The translations under genes and the position numbers were made by a program. A stretch of 64,000 nucleotides of DNA. It comes from Prevotella sp. S7-1-8. GTDB lineage: Bacteria; Bacteroidota; Bacteroidia; Bacteroidales; Bacteroidaceae. How positions within the stretch are numbered: position 1 is the first letter of the stretch; every line of letters begins with the position of its first letter. Positions 1 to 7,735 of the stretch are shown piece by piece. Below the pieces are notes generated by a model. The model ran no database searches, was not told where the DNA came from, and saw nothing but the letters and a program-made list of their open reading frames with translations. The stretch covers positions 1 to 64,000 of the forward strand of contig NZ_JRNC01000011.1 in assembly GCF_000758925.1 (NCBI RefSeq), given 5' to 3'.

Positions 1-12
1 TACGTTTTATAA

Positions 13-195
13 TTTTGCACTTGCTGGTTGACTCTACGTACAACAGTTTATGGTCTGACCGCAATTTTTAGTAAGGATATATATGCTATTGCTGCTTGTT
101 ATAGATACGAGTCAATCTCTAAAAATATACTTATTGGTGTAAGCCTTGAGTATTTTAGCAATAAATATTATAAGGGCGCAGAAGACGAATTATAG
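13..195 (+). pseudogene. Possible C-terminal gene fragment at left edge
   Basis: An open frame runs from just after an in-frame TAA at 10-12 to a TAG at 193-195. It has no ATG. Its translation looks protein-like (for example ISKNILIGVSLEYF near the end), but I recognise no family. It could be the tail of a gene broken by a stop or frameshift, or chance coding potential in AT-rich DNA. It lies beside a tRNA gene, a common insertion site for mobile DNA, but no element is visible. Confidence 0.22.
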
Positions 196-275
196 ATAAT
201 TTTTGTCTTTTCCCTATATTAGGTAAGCCACCTTTCTCATTATTTGTTAGAAAGCACACTTTTAGTACGTGTCGA

Positions 276-317
276 AAAAGAAAAATCCCTTGTAAATCAA
301 AGATTTACAAGGGATTT
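276..317 (-). terminator. Intrinsic terminator of tRNA-Leu
   Basis: A perfect 16-bp inverted repeat (283-298 and 302-317) with a 3-nt loop lies just 3' of the tRNA on the minus strand. It is followed in that direction by a T-rich run (TTCTTTTTC), the form of a rho-independent terminator. Confidence 0.85.
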
Positions 318-321
318 GTAG

Positions 322-403
322 TACCCAGACCCGGGATCGAACCGGGATGGATTGCTCCACTGGTGTTTGAGACCAGCGCGTCTACCGATTCCGCCATCTG
401 GGC
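322..403 (-). tRNA. tRNA-Leu (anticodon CAA)
   Basis: The minus strand folds as an 82-nt tRNA. The acceptor arm is GCCCAGA paired with TCTGGGT. The anticodon stem CTGGT/ACCAG encloses the loop CTCAAAC, giving anticodon CAA, which reads UUG Leu codons. The T-arm carries GGTTCGATCCC. The long variable region fits a class II tRNA. CCA is not encoded. A promoter lies upstream and a terminator downstream, so it is probably a single-gene transcript. Confidence 0.95.
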
Positions 404-434
404 GCATGTGCATTTCGTTACAGAAATGCGAGTG

Positions 435-466
435 CAAAGGTACGATTTAAAGTCGAAAAGCACAAA
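435..466 (-). promoter_or_regulatory. Promoter of tRNA-Leu
   Basis: On the minus strand TTTG (463-466) is followed after 20 nt by TACCTTTG (435-442). This matches the Bacteroidetes sigma-ABfr consensus TTTG-N19-21-TAnnTTTG. Transcription should start near 428, leaving a short precursor leader with a small hairpin before the mature 5' end at 403. Confidence 0.7.
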
Positions 467-470
467 TTTT

Positions 471-492
471 TTTCGCAAAATATTTTGCGAAA
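471..492. repeat. 22-bp perfect palindrome upstream of the tRNA promoter
   Basis: The half-site TTTCGCAAAAT is followed directly by its exact complement. It sits immediately upstream of the -33 box of the tRNA-Leu promoter. It could be an operator or upstream activating site. No T-run follows it on either strand, so a terminator role is unlikely. A partial copy (TTTCGCAAAAA) occurs at about 601. Confidence 0.6.
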
Positions 493-617
493 GATTCTAT
501 TCCGAAATGCAATGGCTTTTGAAAAGAATGGAAGAGTAGGCTAAACAGACAGTCCTTCTTCATATTTACTTTCTTTGTTTTCTTGATTTTATACTATTTT
601 TTTCGCAAAAATCAATG

Positions 618-1844
618 CTATGTCAATAACGCGGTGTATAGCATGTATCCCCAATGAGCCACAAGCGCAGCCGCAATGCCTCCGATAGTATGCGAAAGTA
701 TGGCTTTAGAAGTAAGCTCTCGATAGCCAATTGTATCGAGCATGGCAGTATGGGTGCTAAGAAATCCGCTCCAACACATTCCGATACCTGTAAATACGGC
801 GATGGCGTTGCCGTCCATCCACCCTTGGGATATAAAATTTGGCACAAGGCTCAAGGCTGCTCCTACAGCTCCCAGTGCCGTGATTGGGAAGGCTATTTGG
901 TGTGGGTCCGAAAAACCAAAAAGCGGATTGAGTAACCAGTCTAATTTGTTGGCTATGGCAGGCAAGATGGCAATTCCCTCGTAAGCTTTCCCCGTGAATG
1001 CGCCTTGTGCGTTTGGTCCGAAGGTGAGTATCATTACCAAGGTGGATATAATGAGTACGCCGGGAATGATAGAAACGCCAACCTCAACGCCAGATTTGCC
1101 ACCATCTAACAGTGAATTGAGCATGCGCAGAAACACAGACTTCTCTTCACGATGTAGCTCTCGGGTGGGTTGTTGACGGAATTTCTCTCCGTCCAAGGCC
1201 TCTTCCGTGCGGTATTGTGGGTAGGCTTTGAGCACAAAGTGTTGCATTAGTCTCGTAGACACCACGCATCCAAGGCATGCTCCTATTAACCCTATGGCTG
1301 GCTCTGCGAAATAACCATTTCCCAGCATGAAAACGATCACGATGAGTCCCATGCCAAAAGCGGTGCCGAAATTGGTTAGGGAAATATACTGAAACTTTTT
1401 GAAATAGCTTCCGAAGTGCTTGTCTTGGGCCAACGTGATGATGGCAGGATTGTCTGACAGGAATGTAAGTACAGCTCCGAGAGACGCTACTCCCGGTAAT
1501 CTGAACACGGGTTTCATCAGTGGCCTTAACCCTCGTTCTATCAAATCCACCACTCCAAACTCAACAAAAAGCTTGCCCAGGGCTCCTGTTAGCACGCAAA
1601 TAGCCATTAGATAAAAGCACGTGTTGAGCAATAAGTCGTGAGCTGTGCGCATAATGGTGTTGAGCATGTTGGCCACTCCCATAACGCTCGCAATGCTTCC
1701 GAACAGTCCTACGACAACAAGCAGGCATACAATGCCTTGTGACATTCTTTTTTTAGATTTTTGACAGACATTGCATTCGGTCTGTTGTTGGCGCCCTTCT
1801 CCATGTGTGGAGGTTTGCGCTCCGTTTTGTTTAGTGCGAATCAT
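618..1844 (-). CDS. Nucleoside-recognition (Gate) domain membrane protein
   Basis: A 408-residue polytopic inner-membrane protein with about eight to ten hydrophobic segments. It resembles the Gate / nucleoside-recognition membrane proteins (the CD0519/CD1768-like group), which are related to nucleoside transporters and spore-maturation proteins; the substrate is unknown. Conserved-looking stretches include FLSDNPAIITLAQ in the first half and FGFSDPHQIAFP and GMCWSGFLSTHTAMLDTIG in the second. A soluble linker (about residues 205-240) separates the two membrane halves. The ATG lies 23 nt after the end of the 103-aa ORF upstream, so the two are probably co-transcribed. Confidence 0.8.
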   Translation of the reverse strand: MIRTKQNGAQTSTHGEGRQQQTECNVCQKSKKRMSQGIVCLLVVVGLFGSIASVMGVANMLNTIMRTAHDLLLNTCFYLMAICVLTGALGKLFVEFGVVDLIERGLRPLMKPVFRLPGVASLGAVLTFLSDNPAIITLAQDKHFGSYFKKFQYISLTNFGTAFGMGLIVIVFMLGNGYFAEPAIGLIGACLGCVVSTRLMQHFVLKAYPQYRTEEALDGEKFRQQPTRELHREEKSVFLRMLNSLLDGGKSGVEVGVSIIPGVLIISTLVMILTFGPNAQGAFTGKAYEGIAILPAIANKLDWLLNPLFGFSDPHQIAFPITALGAVGAALSLVPNFISQGWMDGNAIAVFTGIGMCWSGFLSTHTAMLDTIGYRELTSKAILSHTIGGIAAALVAHWGYMLYTALLT

Positions 1845-1867
1845 GTTATTTGTTGTTGTGTTATTTA

Positions 1868-2179
1868 TTAGAGCATTTCCTTCAATCCCAATAGTTTGAA
1901 ATATTCATGGGTACCATCATGGTATATGGGTAAATGGGTGGCATCTTGTTTCTCCGTTAAATTTATAATATTGCCATTTATTGTTTTCAAAGCGTACGCC
2001 GGCATTCCATAACGAGCGTGGTCGGGTTCCAATCCTTGCGCTTGCATCTTGGTGTCAGCCTCTTCGGGACAATTGTCAATATTTCCGATTTGAGTAAGCG
2101 ACGTGGGTGTTGTGTGGGACTTGTCATTGCTTTGTCGTTTGCCAAGGTTTGTCGTCATCAGGTTTGGGGATAAGCGCAT
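1868..2179 (-). CDS. Small hypothetical protein, 103 aa
   Basis: I do not recognise this protein. It is soluble, with no signal peptide or membrane segment; the first half is polar and probably disordered, and the second half looks folded (for example ALKTINGNIINLTEKQ). Two facts support a real gene: a -7 box TAAATTTG at 2232-2239 gives a leader of about 45 nt before the ATG, and it ends 23 nt before the Gate-domain membrane protein. A role linked to that transporter is only a guess from position. Confidence 0.45.
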   Translation of the reverse strand: MRLSPNLMTTNLGKRQSNDKSHTTPTSLTQIGNIDNCPEEADTKMQAQGLEPDHARYGMPAYALKTINGNIINLTEKQDATHLPIYHDGTHEYFKLLGLKEML

Positions 2180-2231
2180 GACTGTGCCGCGCTTTTATCC
2201 CGTGTTTGAGATTATGCAGGTTTCGATTTTG

Positions 2232-2239
2232 CAAATTTA
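2232..2239 (-). promoter_or_regulatory. -7 box of the 103-aa ORF / membrane protein operon
   Basis: TAAATTTG on the minus strand fits the Bacteroidetes -7 consensus TAnnTTTG. I see no clear -33 TTTG at the usual spacing. Confidence 0.4.
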
Positions 2240-2430
2240 TACTTTTTATCGCTAATCATCATTTTTTTAGCGCGTTTTCTTACGCTCCCAACTGTTATTT
2301 CATTTTTGTTGCCACCAAATCCGTCCTGTTGCGCTGTCAAAGTATAAGCCTTGGCTTTAAGCGAGCGTGTCGCGAGCCTGCGGTTCCTATAAAAAGTACA
2401 GCCAACACGAATGTTGTCCAATATTTTTGT

Positions 2431-2438
2431 TAACTTTG
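2431..2438 (+). promoter_or_regulatory. -7 box of the PfkB-family kinase gene
   Basis: TAACTTTG lies 21 nt before the ATG at 2460 and matches TAnnTTTG. It implies a very short 5' leader of about 15 nt. Confidence 0.5.
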
Positions 2439-2459
2439 TAATCTAACAATCACAATAAT

Positions 2460-3353
2460 ATGACAGATATTTGTAGCATCGGGCATATCACTCGAGACAA
2501 GGTGATAACACCGCGACACACTACCTATATGGCCGGTGGCACGTCTTTCTACATGGCGCATGGCATTAGTCGTCTGCCGCGCAAGGTAGATTTTCAGTTG
2601 GTCACCAAAGTGGGGCGAGAAGAGATGCTTCAAGTTAATAATTTGCGACAAATCTGTTCTGACGTGGTGTGCTATCCCTCCGCGCAAAGTGTATATTTTG
2701 AGAACAAGTATCATGCGGATGGCAACCATCGCACCCAGCGTGTCTTGGCCAAAGCGGATCCGTTCACTATCGAGGAGATGCGTCCTTTGCAAGCCAAGGT
2801 GTTTCATTTAGGCAGTCTTTTGAGCGATGATTTTTCTCCTGACGTGGTGCAACATCTTGCCACCAAGGGGCGTGTGTCCATCGACGCCCAAGGCTATTTG
2901 CGCGAGGTGGTCGGGCAAGAGGTGCGTGCCGCGGAATGGAAAGACAAGGAAAAAATTCTTTCTTGCACCGATGTTCTCAAGCTCAACGAGCGCGAGATGG
3001 AGGTCGTCACCCATTCCAGGGACCCCCACGCGGTAGCCAAGAGTCTTGCGGGGTATGGTGTCAAGGAGGTTATTGTCACTTTAGACCGTTTTGGCTCAAT
3101 CATTTACGCTGAAGGAAAGTTTTATGACATACCGGCCTACAAGCCCAAGGAACTTGTCGATGCCACAGGTTGTGGCGATACCTATTCCACGGGTTACTTG
3201 TATTGCCGACTTCAAGGCATGGGGTATGAGGAGTCCGGCAAGTTCGCGGCGGCTATGTGTACGCTCAAGTTGGAGCGCAGCGGGCCTTTCGATGGTACCA
3301 TCGACGACATCTATGAGGTGATTGAAAACAGGGCGAGAGATTGTGCCTTGTGA
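2460..3353 (+). CDS. PfkB-family carbohydrate/nucleoside kinase
   Basis: A cytoplasmic 297-residue ribokinase-fold kinase that transfers phosphate from ATP to a sugar or nucleoside hydroxyl; the substrate cannot be told from sequence. The N-terminal substrate lid region carries YMAGGTSFYMAHG (about 23-35). The PfkB C-terminal signature appears as VDATGCGDTYSTGYLYC (about 233-249), where the usual DTxGAGD is DATGCGD and Asp240 is the expected catalytic base. Length is normal for the family. It is convergent with the cysteine desulfidase-like gene; their stop codons lie 4 nt apart. Confidence 0.88.
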   Translation: MTDICSIGHITRDKVITPRHTTYMAGGTSFYMAHGISRLPRKVDFQLVTKVGREEMLQVNNLRQICSDVVCYPSAQSVYFENKYHADGNHRTQRVLAKADPFTIEEMRPLQAKVFHLGSLLSDDFSPDVVQHLATKGRVSIDAQGYLREVVGQEVRAAEWKDKEKILSCTDVLKLNEREMEVVTHSRDPHAVAKSLAGYGVKEVIVTLDRFGSIIYAEGKFYDIPAYKPKELVDATGCGDTYSTGYLYCRLQGMGYEESGKFAAAMCTLKLERSGPFDGTIDDIYEVIENRARDCAL

Positions 3354-3357
3354 ATCG

Positions 3358-4650
3358 CTAACACCCTTTGTGTGTCATGATTTTCAGCACCATGTCATCT
3401 GTTGGGCACATGGCTTCCTTGCCAATGTTGGTGAGGTTGCGAATGCTTTTGTCCACGTCATCGTCTATGATGCCCTCCGCGGAGGTGACATGCTCGCCCT
3501 CCATGCTTAGCAAAGCCGATAGCAGGGCCGACGAGACACCTGAGCATATCTTGATGGAGCAGCTTGGTTTGGCTCCGTCGCAAATCATGCCCGTGAGGTT
3601 CGCTATCATGTTTTTCACGGCATGGCACACGTGTGTGTAGTCGCCTCCCATGAGATACACGATACCGCAGCTTGACCCGATGCTGGCCACCACGCATCCG
3701 CATAGCGCGCTAAGTTTTCCAAGGCTTTGTTTGATATAGATGGCTGTCAGGTGTGAGAGCGTGAGCGCCCGTATCAATTCCTCCTCCGTGTTATCGTTTT
3801 CCTTGGCGTAGACAGCCACGGGGTTGGTCGCGCAAATACCCTGATTGCCCGACCCCGAGTTTGACATCACCGGTATCATTGCGCCGCCCATGCGCGCGTC
3901 GCATGCCAAGGCGGTTTCCGATATGATGCGCGAATAAATCGTCTTGCCAAATATTCCGCAGCTTAGGGGGCGTCCCATGGTCTTCCCGAGATTGTGTCCG
4001 TAATTGCCCTTGCGGCTTTCCTCCGCTGCGCGTATGTTGTAGTCTCGTGTTTTGATGATAAAGGCCAGTTCCCCCACCGGCGTGGTGGTGGCAAAGTCCC
4101 ACACCATATGCATGTTGAGCTGTATGTCGCCCGGCCGCTCGCTGTCAGTGGCGGTCGCTCGTTTTTCGAGGAGCGTCTCTCCGTTGCGTTGTTCATAAAC
4201 AAAATTGGTGTGTGCGTTGGCAATGATGGCAGATGCCTTGTCGTCGCCATCCTCGCATGTCACCTCGATGTAGAGTTTCTCGGTAATATTCTCCTTGAGC
4301 TTGATGGTAATGTGGTTGGGGTCTTGTATGTAGCTCTTTGCCTCGTTTAGCGAATTGTCGTCGAGATCCTTGATTACCTCCAATTTGTACTCGCTCTTGC
4401 CTATGATAGCTCCGAGGGCTATGGCTATGGGCAGCCCTATCATGCCTGTGCCGGGTATACCCACTCCCATCGCGTTTTTCAACATGTTCGCGCTGAGCAG
4501 CGCGGTTATCTTTTCAGGCCTGCGCCCCAATAGTTCGGTGGCGCGTGCCGTGCACAATGCCACAGCCATTGGCTCGGTGCAGCCAACGGCTGGCACCACT
4601 TCCTTGTTGATAAGGTCAATGATTTGTTGTCTCGTTCGCTTTTCTAACAT
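3358..4650 (-). CDS. L-cysteine desulfidase / serine dehydratase alpha-like protein (UPF0597)
   Basis: A 430-residue cytoplasmic enzyme of the UPF0597 / CyuA group. Related [4Fe-4S] enzymes break cysteine into pyruvate, ammonia and sulfide. The N-terminus has VVPAVGCTEPMAVAL (about 15-29), and the C-terminal half has conserved cysteines in GNQGICATNPV, SIGSSCGIVY and GAKPSCSIKICSG that could hold the cluster. The start is the ATG at 4650; an upstream in-frame TTG at 4659 is less likely. Cysteine desulfidase versus a serine-dehydratase-like activity cannot be decided here. Confidence 0.85.
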   Translation of the reverse strand: MLEKRTRQQIIDLINKEVVPAVGCTEPMAVALCTARATELLGRRPEKITALLSANMLKNAMGVGIPGTGMIGLPIAIALGAIIGKSEYKLEVIKDLDDNSLNEAKSYIQDPNHITIKLKENITEKLYIEVTCEDGDDKASAIIANAHTNFVYEQRNGETLLEKRATATDSERPGDIQLNMHMVWDFATTTPVGELAFIIKTRDYNIRAAEESRKGNYGHNLGKTMGRPLSCGIFGKTIYSRIISETALACDARMGGAMIPVMSNSGSGNQGICATNPVAVYAKENDNTEEELIRALTLSHLTAIYIKQSLGKLSALCGCVVASIGSSCGIVYLMGGDYTHVCHAVKNMIANLTGMICDGAKPSCSIKICSGVSSALLSALLSMEGEHVTSAEGIIDDDVDKSIRNLTNIGKEAMCPTDDMVLKIMTHKGC

Positions 4651-4690
4651 AGTGTTCAAAATAGGTTTCTTGTGTCATTAGGTAAATATC

Positions 4691-4732
4691 CCGGAGGGGC
4701 AATGAGGGGCAGGCGGGCGTGCCTGTCCCTCC
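4691..4732 (-). terminator. GC-rich inverted repeat after dsbD
   Basis: A strong hairpin (AGGGGCAGGC against GCCTGTCCCT, with outer GGAGGG/CCCTCC arms) fills the gap between dsbD and the desulfidase gene. It may end dsbD transcription, but there is no clear T-run, so readthrough is possible. Confidence 0.4.
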
Positions 4733-4767
4733 TTTGTTCGATTAAATGTGTTCATCCGACTGTCGTG

Positions 4768-6858
4768 TCAGTGCCGCTTGTAGGCGTCCAAACCCTTGTT
4801 TAAGAAATCGAGGTAGGCCGGAACGTCCTCCTTGTAGCCGTATGAGCCTGTCAGGGGCTGGCCATTGTTGTCAAGAGTCACGTAGAATGGTTGCGCGTTG
4901 GCGCCAAACTTATGGCTTTGCAAGTAGCTCCACTTGTCGCCCACGGTGCGCAGGGTGCGCGGTTGCCCATTCAGTTGTACCTCCATAGGCTTGGGCAATG
5001 GTGTCTTGTCATCCACGTATAGCGATATGAGCACATAGTCTTTTTCCAGCTTTGAGGCCACGATAGGATCGGTCCACACGGCCGCTTCCATCTTGCGACA
5101 GTTCACGCAACCAAACCCGGTGAAGTCTATCAGTGCGGGCTTGCCTTGAGCTTTGGCCGCGGCCATGCCAGCCTCGTAGTCCTTGTAAGTGGCCTCCACA
5201 GTCTTAGTGTTGAGATTAAAGTCTTGCGTATTCATTGGAGGGGCGAATGCGGAGACCGCCTTGCATGGCGCGCCCCAAAGTCCAGGCACCATGTAGATGG
5301 CAAAAGCCAGCGAGCACAGTCCGAGCATGATGGCGGGCACCGGCATGGGCTTGGTGATGTCGCCACCCACCTCGTCTTCCGGAAACTTGAGCCAGCCCAC
5401 AAGATAACAGCCCAAGCCCATAAAGATGACAATCCACAGCGAGAGGAAAACCTCACGGTCAAGCAGGTGCCAACCATAAGCCAAATCGGCCACGCTAAAG
5501 AATTTCAGGGCAAAAGCTAATTCGACGAAGCCCAGAACCACCTTGATTTGTGTCATCCATGAGCCACTTTTGGGGCTCTTTTTCATCAATGTGGGGAATA
5601 GGGCAAATAGTGTGAACGGTACGGCTAAGGCCAAGGCGAAGCCTAACATGCCGATGGCCGGCCCTATCCAGTTGCCCGAGGTTACAGTCTGTACTAACAG
5701 TAGGCCGATGATTGGCGCCGTGCACGAGAAGCTCACCAATACCAGCGTGAACGCCATCAGGAATATAGAGAGCAGGCCAGTGGTCTGCGATGCCTTGTTA
5801 TCCACGCTGTTAGCCCAGCTGTCTGGTAGTTTTATCTCGAACCATCCAAAGAAGCTCACCGCAAAAATCACTAACAGTAAGAACAAGAAGATATTAAACA
5901 CTGCGTTGGTAGAGAGGGAGTTGAGCGTGCTCGGGCCAAATATTGCCGTCACCCCGATACCCAAAGCGAGATATATAACGATAATGGAAATGCCATAGGT
6001 GATGGCGTCACGCACGCCCTTTTGTCGGTCATCCTTGGAACGTTTCAAAAAGAAGCTTACCGTCATTGGGATAATAGGCCATATGCAGGGCATGACCAGG
6101 GCGAGCAATCCGCCCACGATACCCATAAGGAATATATATAACAAGGAGTGGTTGGCAATATTGTTGTTACCGTCAAACTGCTGCAATTGTTTCACCACTG
6201 GTAGCCACAGGGCTTGGGCTTCCGTGCCGGAAAGCTGTGCGGTGGCATTGGCGTTGGGCTCGGCCAATGAGTCTGCTTGGAGCGAGGCCGTTGAGTCCAT
6301 ATTCGCGGCGGTGGCGCTCACTTGCGTGTTGGCTGCTGCGTCCATCTTGTTTTCTTCGCTCATGCCATTGGCCGACTTGGCATCTGTTTTTGCGTTGGCC
6401 ACTGCCGGACTTTTGCCCGATTTCTTAATGCTTACCTCTGATGGTGGCAGACAGTTGTTATCGTTGCATGCGCCATATCCCAGATAAGCGTCGATGGTAT
6501 AGGTGGGTTTGGTGAACCTTATCTTTTGGACAAACTGAACGCTGTTTTCAAAATAGCGCAGCGTCATTTCGAAAAGCTTGTCATAGTTAGAAATCTCGCG
6601 CCCCACGGGCTTCAGCCTGCCCACAAGCTCCACGCCATCCAATTTCACTTTGTTGAACGTGGCCGATGTGGGGCCTCCGCTGCCCAATCCGGTAGAGTAG
6701 ACATGCCAGCCTTTGTCAATTTTGCCTGAGAACACAATCTCGGCCTCTGCCGTGTTGTTGGTCTTGAGCCGCGAGCTGAATTTTACTGGATTTAGCATTT
6801 GCCCATTGGCTATGAGAGCCACAAGCAGTGTTAACGTTAGTGTTATTAGTTTTTTCAT
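4768..6858 (-). CDS. dsbD: Thiol:disulfide interchange protein DsbD
   Basis: A 696-residue protein that carries electrons from cytoplasmic thioredoxin across the inner membrane to periplasmic proteins. It has all three parts of DsbD: signal peptide (1-19), periplasmic alpha domain with Cys131/Cys136 in GACNDNNCLPP, eight-helix membrane beta domain (about 235-530) with Cys258 (MPCIWPI) and Cys379 (SFSCTAP), and a C-terminal thioredoxin-like gamma domain with CVNC at 584-587. An Ala/Asn/Ser-rich linker (about 150-215) joins alpha and beta. Upstream lies a second gene encoding only an alpha domain. Confidence 0.95.
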   Translation of the reverse strand: MKKLITLTLTLLVALIANGQMLNPVKFSSRLKTNNTAEAEIVFSGKIDKGWHVYSTGLGSGGPTSATFNKVKLDGVELVGRLKPVGREISNYDKLFEMTLRYFENSVQFVQKIRFTKPTYTIDAYLGYGACNDNNCLPPSEVSIKKSGKSPAVANAKTDAKSANGMSEENKMDAAANTQVSATAANMDSTASLQADSLAEPNANATAQLSGTEAQALWLPVVKQLQQFDGNNNIANHSLLYIFLMGIVGGLLALVMPCIWPIIPMTVSFFLKRSKDDRQKGVRDAITYGISIIVIYLALGIGVTAIFGPSTLNSLSTNAVFNIFLFLLLVIFAVSFFGWFEIKLPDSWANSVDNKASQTTGLLSIFLMAFTLVLVSFSCTAPIIGLLLVQTVTSGNWIGPAIGMLGFALALAVPFTLFALFPTLMKKSPKSGSWMTQIKVVLGFVELAFALKFFSVADLAYGWHLLDREVFLSLWIVIFMGLGCYLVGWLKFPEDEVGGDITKPMPVPAIMLGLCSLAFAIYMVPGLWGAPCKAVSAFAPPMNTQDFNLNTKTVEATYKDYEAGMAAAKAQGKPALIDFTGFGCVNCRKMEAAVWTDPIVASKLEKDYVLISLYVDDKTPLPKPMEVQLNGQPRTLRTVGDKWSYLQSHKFGANAQPFYVTLDNNGQPLTGSYGYKEDVPAYLDFLNKGLDAYKRH

Positions 6859-7080
6859 TTCTTCTTTTCTTTAAAACTTTTTTGCGAGAAGATACTATAT
6901 ATAGGTTTTTATTTCCAATACGTCCGAATAGCGTTGCTGGTTACTTCTTGTGCGCTTAGTTATTGTTTTTTAACTTAGGCCCATCTTTATGGCGTCATGT
7001 CGAGCCAAGCCGTCGCCATGCATGCCGTTGGGCAACGGCTCTCAACTTTTGTGTTTGGGCCGAAGTTTCATAGGCGTGAC

Positions 7081-7629
7081 TTATTTGTTTTTGCACTTGC
7101 CACATTTGCTGTCTTCTTTTTGCTTGCAACGCTGTTTGTCATCGCGCCCTTCCTTGTGGCATGTTTTGCCAGTTATCTTGGGTGCGTTGCCCCGCTGCTT
7201 GAAAATCACTTGTGCCGGTGGCAGGCATGTCTTGTCATTGCAGCTGCCATAATTGAGGTTGGCCTCAATGCTATAGGTAGGCTTGGTAAAGCGTATCACC
7301 TGTACAAATTTAACCTCATTTTCAAAATAGCGTACTTGCATCTCAAACATGTTGTCAAATTTGTCAATCTCATGGCCCACGGCCTTAAGTTTGCCCACTA
7401 ATTCCACACCGTCCAACTTGGTGGCTTTAAAAGATGCCGACACCGGTCCTCCCTCCTTCAGATCGGTGGAGTACACGTGCCAGCCGGGCGCAATGGAACC
7501 TTTAAAGATGATGGCGGCCTTGCCGCATGGGGTGGTGACGATTTCAGAAGTAAACTTGATAGCGTCGTTCTGAGCCATGACGATGGTGGCCGACACAAGC
7601 GTCAGTATGGTTAAAAACAGTTTTTTCAT
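7081..7629 (-). CDS. Stand-alone DsbD alpha-domain protein with Cys/Lys-rich tail
   Basis: A 182-residue exported protein: signal peptide (1-20) and one DsbD N-terminal domain (about 21-145) very like that of the adjacent dsbD product. Shared stretches include GWHVYST, KLDGVELVG and RFTKPTY; the redox pair is Cys130/Cys135 in SCNDKTCLPP. No membrane or thioredoxin domain follows. Instead there is a short basic tail (about 150-182) with four cysteines (157, 168, 176, 179), two as CGKC. It probably arose by duplication and may take electrons from DsbD and pass them on, or the tail may bind metal; both are inferences. A decayed second dsbD is the alternative, though no downstream remnant is visible. 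Confidence 0.82.
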   Translation of the reverse strand: MKKLFLTILTLVSATIVMAQNDAIKFTSEIVTTPCGKAAIIFKGSIAPGWHVYSTDLKEGGPVSASFKATKLDGVELVGKLKAVGHEIDKFDNMFEMQVRYFENEVKFVQVIRFTKPTYSIEANLNYGSCNDKTCLPPAQVIFKQRGNAPKITGKTCHKEGRDDKQRCKQKEDSKCGKCKNK

Positions 7630-7684
7630 GATTAATCTGATTTGTCCAATGTAGTCTGTAATTTAGCGCTCTTGTTTGTAATTG

Positions 7685-7728
7685 AGAAAAAGCAAGGAGA
7701 TACTCCCGTTCGCGAGGGTATCCCCTTG
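7685..7728 (-). terminator. Intrinsic terminator of metG
   Basis: A long hairpin (CAAGGAGATACTC against GGGTATCCCCTTG around a TTCG loop) lies directly after the metG stop on the minus strand. It is followed by CTTTTTCTC. Confidence 0.8.
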
Positions 7729-7735
7729 TTATGGC

